Shown: positions 40,755-50,400 of the stretch, in pieces
Position numbering within the stretch: the stretch's first letter is position 1
Layout: every line of letters begins with the position of its first letter
NCBI GenBank assembly: GCA_958296285.1
Contig: OY282459.1
Span: 1,532,762 to 1,596,761 of the forward strand
Source of the DNA: an uncultured Alphaproteobacteria bacterium
GTDB taxonomy: Bacteria > Pseudomonadota > Alphaproteobacteria > JAPOUT01 > G958296285
Length of the DNA: 64,000 bases
Reading direction: 5' to 3'
Made by a program: the position numbers and the translations under genes
The notes under the pieces: model-generated
The model's database searches: none
What the model was told of the DNA's origin: nothing
Seen by the model: the letters and a program-made list of their open reading frames with translations, nothing else

Positions 40755-43700
40755 TTAGAACAGGTAATTCATACGGATATTCACATGATGAATGTCCGTA
40801 TCGTTCCCTGCCGACACGCTGCCTTGGTAGCCCAGACTGAGTTCCATATTTTTGCTCGGCTGATAGCCGAACCCCGCGCCGACATCAAACAGGATTTGAT
40901 CCATCGTCCCCGAGGCTCTGACCGGAATGCCCCCGATATTCGCTTTCAGATCAGACGCCACTTCTCCGATGAAAACGTTCAGCCCTCCATTGAGCCACGT
41001 GGACATCTTGCCCCAGCGACTGTCATGCAGTCCCCGAGCGCGGAAAGACGCGCTGCCAACCCCGAGAACCCGTTGGAAATCCTCTGTCGTGAAGGCGGAG
41101 GCCGCGCCCCCTCCCTCAGTGAAACTGTCGGCGGATTGATAGAGCGCGCCGGCTTCCACGCGGGCGGCGACATCCCATTTGCCATATTCGGCTCTTCCCT
41201 TGACGCGCCCGCGCGATTCCATGCCCAGCAGGGCGGTGACTTGCAGAAGATCAGGCTCGCCCGTCCGCGTCACAAGCGCTCCCGAAAGAAGTCGGAGCAC
41301 GCGCTGCGCCTCATAGCTGACATAGCTGAAGCGGATCGTTCCGTCCATATCCAGCCCTTTCGGGAGCTTGGCGCTCGTGCCCGTTCCGACTATCAAGCCT
41401 AAGAGGAACCGTTGGGCTTCGGAGGTGAAGCCGGGCTGTCCCGGGCCTCCTTTTTGGGTAACATCCCCGCCATCATAGGCGATGGCGGCGCGGGCGCTCC
41501 ATCGCGGTTGGGCGATTTGATAGCCCGCGGCAAGCCCGAAGGCGTCCTCCGTGAATCCAACGCCCTGCGAGGGATCGTGCCGCGTGAAGCGGGACATGAC
41601 TCGCATCCATCCGCACTGATCTTGTTTTGTTTTGGCGGCGCGGCGTTTTCCGCTTTTGTCCGCGGCTTCGCATTCCGTGGATTCCATGATTCGGGCGAGG
41701 GCGCGGTCGGCGAACCATGTTGATTGCAAGAGCGTATCGTAGGTTTGGAGTCCGAGCCGCAGCTGCTCATCGGTGACCTGTCTTGGGATACGAACTTGGA
41801 GGTTGCCGGTCGTGGGATCAATTGTGAGACTCTCCAAGCCGCGGCCTGGCGTGAGCGTGGCAGGATCAATATTGCCGACATTCATGCCTGTGAAAAGTTG
41901 GAAATCTCCGCCTGTGATGGGCAGGACTCCGTCTGTGCCGACAAGTTCCACTTCCACCAATGGGGCGATGGTCAGCATGGCGTCTCCGACATTAAGAAGC
42001 GGCTCTCCCGGCGAGCCTTGCGAGAAATCCACCACGAAGCGGATGACTCCGCCCGTTCCCGTTTGGGCGTTCACGGGCGATTGCTGTCGCACGGCGGCGG
42101 GGCTGTCGGCGTTAGATTGGACGCCGCTTCGCAAACTTCCGGTTGAGGGCGCGCCTGCCATGACGGTGAGGGTTTCCAATCCGATGAGGGAGATTTGGCG
42201 TCTGCCATTGGCGGCGTGGTCTATGACGAGCGTTCCGGTGCTGGTGCTGGTGAGCGTATCGCCGTCCCCTCCGCCGAAATCGGCGTCTCCGGTCAAAGTG
42301 AGGGTTCCTGAATTCACGACTCTATCGTCGCCTGCGCCCAAATACAGAGATCCCCTGAGAACGCCGGAATTGATGATGTCTGTTCTAAAACTGTCGCTCG
42401 CCGCGAGGACAGCGGTGGAGCCGGAGCCCACGCTCTCAATATCGCCAATGATTGTCCCTGCGTTGGTCAAGACGGCGGCGTAAGTTGGCGTGCCTGTATA
42501 GGAAAGCCCGCTCGCCCGCGAGAAAGACACACCCCTTGCCGTAGAGGAAGGCAGGCAGGCGTTTGTGTTTCCGGAAAAGGAGCCCGCGCAGACAAAATTG
42601 CCAGAGCCTACAGTGACGCTCAGCTGGCTAAGCCCTGTATTCCCGTGGACGTTTATCGCGCTTGTGCTGGGTGGGCGCTCGGCGGCGGCGGCGCGGCGGC
42701 TTATTTCGGTGAGGGCGGCAATGTCTGTCGCAGTGGGCCCGCCCGCCAATATGGCTTGAGCGACCTCAAACCTTGAGATGTCTAGAAAAGTTCCCACGCG
42801 GGCGGCTCTGTCCACTTCGGCTTGGGAAACGCCGCCTGAAGCCACGCGCGCGCCGGCGTCAGCGCCAAGCATCACGGTGACAGAACGCTCATCAGTCGAA
42901 TCAAAAGACCATGTTCTATCCACGGCTTGAATCCCATGCCCGCCAGGCGCGGAGATGGTTGCCGCGCCGGTGATGTTCACGCTGACGTTTCCGCCCCGCG
43001 CTTCGGCGTGGATTCCGCGCGAGCCTCTGCTTGCCGTTGTTATGCTCGCGGCGCCTGCTATTGTGACTGTGACGTCGCCGGAAACGCTGACCGTGCCGGG
43101 AGGCGAGACAGACGGGACGATGAGGATGGATGACCAAGCCACCGCGCTGATCGCGTCTGAATCTCCTCCGCCGCTTGTCGCAATTCGCGTATTGCCTGTG
43201 ATGTCCAACGTGACGTCGCCCGTCCCGCCATCCGCATAAGCCCTGACGCCGATAGAATCGCTTCCTGTCGTTGTGATTGTTCCGCCGGCGATATCAACAT
43301 CCACATTGCCTGTCGTGTCAAGCGACCGTTGTAAATCGGACGACCTTGACGTTGCATAGAGGGCGTAGGAATCGTCTCCCGATGTCGTGATTGTTCCGGA
43401 GACGTCCACATCCACATTCCCTGCCCCTGTCGCCGTGGCGAGGACGGCATGAGCGCGCTCCCCCCGCGCCCGGACGGAACCGGCGATGTTTAACGTGATA
43501 TCCCCGTCATCCGAGCGAAGATTGATCCCCCTGCCGGCGGCGGCGCTGACAGACCCTTGAATGATGGCGGTCAAAGTTCCCATGCCTAAGACGCTCATAT
43601 CTATAGCGTGGCCTGGCACAACGACATCCACGATATAGGCTGTTGCGGATACCCTGAGGGGCGGCGAACCGGGCGTTCTCGTGCCGCACTCCCTTCTAGA

Positions 43701-44354
43701 GAGCTGATCGTATGTGCAAGCCGCCCTTTCCTCTCTTCGGAGCGCGGTGACGTCATTATTGGCGACTGTCGCGCCCTGCCCCACGAAGATGCGCCTTCTA
43801 GAGGCGTCTGTATCGGAGGTCGCGTGGGCGGCGATCGCCGCGCCTTCGTCATTCCCGACCGCGGGGTCTGTATTGCCGTCATCGGGCTTGATGACGGAGC
43901 CTGAAAAGATATGGATTTCGGCGTTCTCCCCTGTATGGGTGATCGTTTGGGCATCAGATCTGCGATAGAATATGGCGAGATCGTCACCACTATAGACGAT
44001 GGTCGGATCATAGCCTGTCGTGTCGGCAGAATCGCAGAGGACTCCATTGGTGCGATAGCCTGTAGCCGCACCCGCCACGAGCGCTATTGTCCAGCCATTC
44101 TGCGGCGCGCTTGAGTCAGGCGCGCCTGTGATCGGAGCTGTCGCCTCATAGACGTCATTCCCGACTCGGGCGCGAAAGCCAACCACATAAGAAGCATGGT
44201 TCGCGGCGTTATATTCCGGATAGGGACTTGTAGCCGAAACGCCAGCAGCGCTTGCGCCGCATTCATCCACCGCCCGCGCCTGATGCGGCATGACAAGCGC
44301 CGCCCCCGCCATGAGAAACCACGCCAAAGAAAAGCGTTGAAATATAGAGACCAT
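40755..44354 (-). CDS. Autotransporter-like surface protein, 1199 aa, no full module
   Basis: This is the smallest member. ATG 44354 is chosen because GAAGGGGAGA (44361-44370) lies 6 nt upstream, the leader MVSIFQRFSLAW... matches two paralogous leaders, and it ends ARA|VDECG at residue 28. A reading from 44453 would start upstream of the predicted promoter. After the family N-domain the passenger lacks the standard 400-residue module. It carries short DVDI-GG-TITT(S/T)GSDS-type repeats (about 43600-42900) and a Cys-Ala-Gly...Cys peptide (about 42600), also found in the partial gene at 1-7672. One rung section (NSGVLRGSLYLGAGDDRVVN) follows. The Cys pair before the barrel is spread by a Lys/Arg-rich insert (about 41680-41608). 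The barrel covers about 41620-40758 and ends NYLF. A promoter-like element lies upstream (44412-44440) and a hairpin lies just after the stop. Confidence 0.92.
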   Translation of the reverse strand: MVSIFQRFSLAWFLMAGAALVMPHQARAVDECGASAAGVSATSPYPEYNAANHASYVVGFRARVGNDVYEATAPITGAPDSSAPQNGWTIALVAGAATGYRTNGVLCDSADTTGYDPTIVYSGDDLAIFYRRSDAQTITHTGENAEIHIFSGSVIKPDDGNTDPAVGNDEGAAIAAHATSDTDASRRRIFVGQGATVANNDVTALRREERAACTYDQLSRRECGTRTPGSPPLRVSATAYIVDVVVPGHAIDMSVLGMGTLTAIIQGSVSAAAGRGINLRSDDGDITLNIAGSVRARGERAHAVLATATGAGNVDVDVSGTITTSGDDSYALYATSRSSDLQRSLDTTGNVDVDIAGGTITTTGSDSIGVRAYADGGTGDVTLDITGNTRIATSGGGDSDAISAVAWSSILIVPSVSPPGTVSVSGDVTVTIAGAASITTASRGSRGIHAEARGGNVSVNITGAATISAPGGHGIQAVDRTWSFDSTDERSVTVMLGADAGARVASGGVSQAEVDRAARVGTFLDISRFEVAQAILAGGPTATDIAALTEISRRAAAAERPPSTSAINVHGNTGLSQLSVTVGSGNFVCAGSFSGNTNACLPSSTARGVSFSRASGLSYTGTPTYAAVLTNAGTIIGDIESVGSGSTAVLAASDSFRTDIINSGVLRGSLYLGAGDDRVVNSGTLTLTGDADFGGGDGDTLTSTSTGTLVIDHAANGRRQISLIGLETLTVMAGAPSTGSLRSGVQSNADSPAAVRQQSPVNAQTGTGGVIRFVVDFSQGSPGEPLLNVGDAMLTIAPLVEVELVGTDGVLPITGGDFQLFTGMNVGNIDPATLTPGRGLESLTIDPTTGNLQVRIPRQVTDEQLRLGLQTYDTLLQSTWFADRALARIMESTECEAADKSGKRRAAKTKQDQCGWMRVMSRFTRHDPSQGVGFTEDAFGLAAGYQIAQPRWSARAAIAYDGGDVTQKGGPGQPGFTSEAQRFLLGLIVGTGTSAKLPKGLDMDGTIRFSYVSYEAQRVLRLLSGALVTRTGEPDLLQVTALLGMESRGRVKGRAEYGKWDVAARVEAGALYQSADSFTEGGGAASAFTTEDFQRVLGVGSASFRARGLHDSRWGKMSTWLNGGLNVFIGEVASDLKANIGGIPVRASGTMDQILFDVGAGFGYQPSKNMELSLGYQGSVSAGNDTDIHHVNIRMNYLF

Positions 44355-44360
44355 CAGAAC

Positions 44361-44370
44361 TCTCCCCTTC
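44361..44370 (-). promoter_or_regulatory. Ribosome site that fixes start 44354
   Basis: GAAGGGGAGA lies 6 nt before ATG 44354, downstream of the predicted promoter. The longer in-frame reading would begin upstream of that promoter. Confidence 0.65.
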
Positions 44371-44411
44371 TTTGCCTCGCGTGAGCGTGGGCGTTTTGCG
44401 CATAGAGGTCT

Positions 44412-44440
44412 CTTATATTGACTTTGTCCAGTGAGCGCAA
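44412..44440 (-). promoter_or_regulatory. Predicted promoter of the 1199-aa gene
   Basis: TTGCGC (44440-44435), a 17-bp spacer ending AAAGTCAA, and TATAAG (44417-44412) repeat the layout found at 17603-17631. The upstream flank holds AAAATTTT and GAAATTT tracts. The -10 ends about 58 nt before ATG 44354. Confidence 0.72.
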
Positions 44441-44492
44441 GCGCAAATTTCATTCGCGGACGGAAAATTTTACCCTTCTTTGCCCCGAGCCT

Positions 44493-47400
44493 CTAGAAAG
44501 CATAATTAAAGCGGAAGGTGAGGCGATGAATGTCGGTCTTGGCTTCTGCCGAAACGCTGCCTTCATAGCCAAGATTCACTTCCATTCTTTCCGATCTGTA
44601 TCCGATCCCGACTCCCAAATCAAACATGGCGCGCTCCATCGTTCCTTTCGCGCGGATATTCTCGTCTTCCACCGCGGCTCTAATATCGGAGGCGGGGTCT
44701 GTGAAGAAGGCGTCCGCCCCGAATCTTGCCCAGGATGTGACGATTCCTTCTTTCATTGTGTTTCTGCCCCGCGCTTCTACGAGGAAGCGGGAGAAACTGA
44801 CAAATTCACTCGTCTCTTGCAGGATGAAGGGATTTTCGCTCCTTTCGCGGAAACTGTCCATCCGTTGATTCATGACGCCGAGTTCCATGCGCGAGACCAG
44901 AATCCAATCGCCATAGAGGAAAGCGGCAGGCGTATTTCTTCTGACGATCGGGATGCGTTTTTCCAGCCCCAGCGCGCTGCCGACTGTCCAGAGTTTCGTT
45001 TCGCTTTCTGCGGCGGCAACGATGGTTTGCTCTGGCCGCGTGGTTTCATATTCTGAATAGTTCGCGCGGAATTGGACATCCGCGTCAAAGTCAAAGCCGC
45101 CCGGCAAACTCCTATGGCTTCCGAGAATCACGCCTGCGAGGAAGCGTGTTCCTTCTGCGGAGAATTGGGTTTCGTCGGGCATTCGCATAGTCAGGTCGCT
45201 GTCCTCATAAGCGGCGGCGACTGCCATGCGCCATCCATTGCCTGTGATGTTGGCGCCTCCGACAAAATTATAGGCGTTTTCGTCATATTGCGCTCGCGCG
45301 AACGGTCTATGCTGCGAAAAACGTCCGCCTGCTCGCATCCATCCGCAGATGGTTCTGCCAAAATGCTCCGCGGGATCGCATTGCGGCGAGAGCAGTGAGC
45401 GTCCGAAGGCGCGATCGGCGTACCATGCGGTTTGGAGGAGCGCGTCATAGGCTCCGAGCGTCAGTTCTAGAGGAAGAACGCCAATGACGACTTGCAGGAG
45501 GCCGTCCACTGTTTCAAGAGTTCCGAACAAGCCTGCGGTGAGTTCCAATGTTCCGATGTCTGTCTCCTCGGTGATGCTGGAACCTGCGATAAGCGGGACT
45601 GCCGCGCCCTCTGTCGGCGCGACTCCTCCTGTCACAATGACCTCCACCGCTCCTGCCGTAAGGATGACGGCCGCGTCTCCGATATTGAGGATGGCGTTTT
45701 CGGCGTCCATTGGGCGTGTTGTGAAATCTATGCGGAAGCGGAGCGTTCCTGAGGCTTGCGTGAAACTTTCCAGCCCTGTGAGGTTGATTTGGCTGTTCCC
45801 ATTCGCTGGGTGGTCTATGACGAGAGTCCCTTCATTAACGAGGCTGTCCGCATTGCCCGCGCCAAAATCGGAATCCGCGTTAAGGGTGAGCGTTCCTGCG
45901 GCTTCATTGGTGATTTCGTCATTTCCGCCGCCGAGGGAGAGGCTTCCCGAGAAGGTCAGGCTGTTCGTGAAACTGTCCGCGCCCGCGCCCCCCATAAAGA
46001 CCCCATAGAGGCTCCCCGCATTGCTTGTCGTGGTCGCCCCTGTCGTGGAAAGGCGAACCGCCCGCCTTGTCAAAGCCGAAGACGACCCCACAGTCGCTCC
46101 CGCCGCTATATCCAACATGATCGTCCCCGATCCCCCGATCAGATTGACGACCGCCGAAGACGAGCCTTGCGTTCCTGTTGTCGTGTGCGTTCCGCCGTCA
46201 ATGTCTATGTCTATGGCGCTAGAGCCTGTGGCGTTAGCCCGAATGGCATCGCTCGCCCCTTGAGCCGATGTGGAGCCGGCGATATCCATAGAGACATTGC
46301 CGCCCCCTGACGCATGAACCCCATGATTGCCGGCGTCCGTGTCTTCATTGGCAATGCTCGTCCCTGAGGCTGTCGTGATCGCGATCGCGTCCGCCATCGC
46401 CGTAATCACGCTGACCGCCGCCCCGTCCGTGCCTGTCGGCTTGGCGATCGGATCAGAACCCGACCGGATATGAATCTCGCCGCCCCCGCCCGTATGACGG
46501 ATGAAGGGCGTTGCCATTGTCCCATCCACCGCCGCCGTATAGAGAAGCGCTAGACCCGTCTCGCTCTCAGCAATCCCTCCCCTCCTGATGTCATCGCAGA
46601 CCACTTGGAACGTGGATGTCCCAGGCGAGATCGCCGTCCGTCCGCGGAACGCCAGATTGTCCCCGCAATAGGTCGTCCCAGACGCCGCGAAGGTCAGGAG
46701 CAGAGCATTGCCGCTGATCGTCAGTTCCCCAAAGAGACCCGCCGCCAAAGACAGACCGCTTATATCCGTGTTGTCCGGCAGAGATGTCGCGCTGACGAGA
46801 GAGAGCATCCCTGAGGTTGGAAGCGTCCCGGCGCTCAGCGCGATCTCTACCGCCCCCGCCGTGAAGGAAGGCGTTGCCCCGCCCGTGTCCAAAAGCGCCG
46901 AGGTGAAGGAGGCGAGCGTCCGACTGCTGCCCAAATCTATCCGGAAGCGCAATGTCCCCGAAGTTTGCGTGAAACTCTCAAGATTGGAGAGAGCGATCTG
47001 CGCGTCCCCCGCCCCGTCATGGTCTATCACCAAAGTGCCCTGATTTTCAAAACTGTCGCCCGTCCCGCCGCCAAAGTCCGAAGACGCCGTCAGGGTCATC
47101 GTTCCTGCGGCGGCGTTCGTGATCGCATCGTTCCCGCCGCCAGGGGAGAGGCTTCCCGAGAAGGTCAGGCTGTTCGTGAAACTGTCCGCGCCAGCCCCCC
47201 CCATAAAGACCCCATAGAGGCTTCCCGCATTGCTCGTTGTCGTCGCCCCTGTCGTGGAAAGGCGAACCGCCCGCCTTGTCAAAGCCGAAGACGACCCCAC
47301 AATCGCTCCCGCCGCTATATCCAACATGATCGTCCCCGATCCCCCGATCAGATTGACGACCGCCGAAGACGAGCCTTGCGCTCCTGTTGTCGTGTGCGTT

Positions 47401-50400
47401 CCGCCGTCAATGTCTATGTCTATCGCGCTCGCGCCTGTGGCGTTAGCGCGAATGGCATCGCTCGCCCCTCGCGCCGATGTGGAGCCGGCGATATCCATAG
47501 AGACATTGCCGCCGCCTGAAGCGTGAATCGCATGATTGCCTGCATCCGCATCCGCGTTGCTGACATTCGTCCCAGAGGCTGTCGTGATCGCGATCGCGTC
47601 CGTGGTCGCCGTGATGACGCTCACCGCCGCCCCGTCCGCGAGAGTGGATGATTTGGCGATCGGATCAGAACCCGACCGGATATGAATCTCGCCGCCTTGG
47701 CCTGTATGCCTTATGAAAGGCGTGGCTGTTCCCGCAGCAGCAGCAGCCGTATAGAGAAGCCCCAGACCCGTCTCGCTCTCAGCAATCCCCCCCGTCCTGA
47801 TGTCATCGCAGACCACTTGGAACGTGGATGTCCCAGGCGGGATCGCCGTCCGCCCGCGGAACGACAGATTGTCCCCGCAATAGGTCGTCCCAGACGCCGC
47901 GAAGGTCAGGAGCAGAGCATTGCCGCTGATCGTCAGTTCCCCAAAGAGACCCGCCGCCAAAGACAGACCGCTTATATCCGTGTTGTCCGGCAGAGACGTC
48001 GCGCTGACGAGAGAGAGCATCCCTGAGGTTGGAAGCGTCCCGGCGCTCAGCGCGATCTCTATCGCCCCCGCCGTGAAGGAGGGCGTTGCCCCGCCCGTGT
48101 CCAAAAGCGCCGAGGTGAAGGAGGCGAGCGTCCGACTGCTGCCCAAATCTATCCGGAAGCGCAATGTCCCTGAAGTTTGCGTGAAACTCTCAAGGTTGGA
48201 GAGAGCGATCTGCGCGTCCCCCGCCCCGTCATGGTCTATCACCAAAGTCCCCTGATTCTCAAAACTGTCGCTTGTCCCGCCGCCAAAGTCCGAAGTCGCC
48301 GTCAGGGTCATCGTTCCTGCGGCGGCGTTCATGATCACATCATTCCCGCCCCCCGGGGAGAGGCTTCCCGAAAAGGTCAGGCTGTTCGTGAAACTGTCTG
48401 CGCCAGCCCCCCCCATAAAGACCCCATAGAGGCTTCCCTCATTGCTCGTCGTGGTCGCCCCTGTCGTGGAAAGGCGAACCGCCCGCCTTGTCAAAGCCGA
48501 AGACGACCCCACCGTCGCTCCCGCCGCTATATCCAGCGTGATCGTCCCCGATCCGCCGATCAGATTGACGATCGCGGTCTCGCTGCCTACCGTATCGGTC
48601 TGCGTTCCCGTTGTCGTGTGCGTTCCGCCGTCAATGTCTATGTCTATGGCGCTAGAGCCTGTAGCGTTAGCCCGAATGGCATCGCTCGCTCCTTGCGCCG
48701 ATGTGGAGCCGGCGACAGCCATAGAGACATTGCCGCCGCCTGAAGCGTGAATCGCATGATTGCCGGCATCCGCATCCGCGTTGCTCACGCTCGTCCCAGA
48801 GGCTGTCGTGATCGCGATCGCGTCCGTGGTCGCCGTGATAACGCTGACCGCTGCCCCGTCCGCGAGAGTGGATGATTTGGTGATCGGGTCAGAACCCGCT
48901 CGGATGTGAATCTCGCCGCCTTGGCCTGTATGCCTTATGAAAGGCGTCACTGTCCCCGCAGCCGCCGCCGCCGTATAGAGAAGCGCTAGACCCGTCTCGC
49001 TCTCAGCAATCCCCCCCGTCCTGATGTCATCGCAGACCACTTGGAACGCGGATGTTCCAGGCGCGATCGCCGTCCGCCCGCGGAACGCCAGATTGTCCCC
49101 GCAATAGGTCGTGCCGGACGCCGCGAAGGTCAGGAGCAGAGCATTGCCGCTGATCGTCAGTTCCCCAAAGAGACCCGCCGCCAAAGACAGACCGCTTATA
49201 TCCGTGTTGTCCGGCAGAGACGTCGCGCTGACGAGAGAGAGCATCCCTGAGGTTGGAAGCGTCCCGGCGCTCAGCGCGATCTCTATCGCCCCCGCCGTGA
49301 AGGAGGGCGTTGCCCCGCCCGTGTCCAAAAGCGCCGAGGTGAAGGAGGCGAGCGTCCGACTGCTGCCCAAATCTATCCGGAAGCGCAATGTCCCCGAAAC
49401 TTGCGTGAAACTCTCAAGGTTGGAGAGAGCGATCTGCGCGTCCCCCGCCCCGTCATGGTCTATCACCAAAGTCCCCTGATTCTCAAAACTGTCGCTTGTC
49501 CCGCCGCCAAAGTCCGAAGACGCCGTCAAACTCATCGTTCCCGAAGAAGCGTTCATGATCACATCATTCCCGCCCCCCGGGGAGAGGCTTCCCGAAAAGG
49601 TCAGGCTGTTCGTGAAACTGTCCGCGCCCGCGCCTCCCATAAAGACCCCATAGAGGCTCCCCGCATTGGTCGTCGTCGTCGCCCCCGTCGTGGAGAGGCG
49701 AACCGCCCGCCTTGTCAAAGCCGAAGACGATCCCACCGTCGCGCCCGCCGCTATATCCAACATGATCGTCCCCGATCCCCCGATCAGATTGACGACCGCC
49801 GAAGACGAGCCTTGCGCTCCTGTTGTCGTGTGCGTTCCGCCGTCAATGTCTATGTCTATGGCGCTAGAGCCTGTGGCGTCAGCGCGAATGGCATCGCTCG
49901 CCCCTTGCGCCGATGTGGAGCCGGCGACAGCCATAGAGACATTGCCGCCGCCTGAAGCGTGAATCGCATGATTGCCGGCATCCGCATCCGCGTTGCTCAC
50001 GCTCGTCCCAGAGGCTGTCGTGATCGCGATCGCGTCCGCCATCGCCGTGATGACGCTCACCGCCGCCCCGTCCGCGAGAGTGGATGATTTGGCAATCGGA
50101 TCAGAACCCGCTCGGATGTGAATCTCGCCGCCTTGCCCTGTATGCCTTATGAAAGGCGTGGCTGTTCCCGCAGCCACCGCCGCCGTATAGAGAAGCCCCA
50201 GACCCGTCTCGCTCTCAGCAATCCCCCCCGTCCTGATGTCATCGCAGACCACTTGGAACGTGGATGTCCCAGGCGCAATCGCCGTCCGCCCGCGGAACGA
50301 CAGATTGTCCCCGCAATAGGTCGTCCCAGACGCCGCGAAGGTGAGGAGCAGAGCATTGCCGCTGATCGTCAGTTCCCCAAAGAGACCCGCCCCCAAAGAC

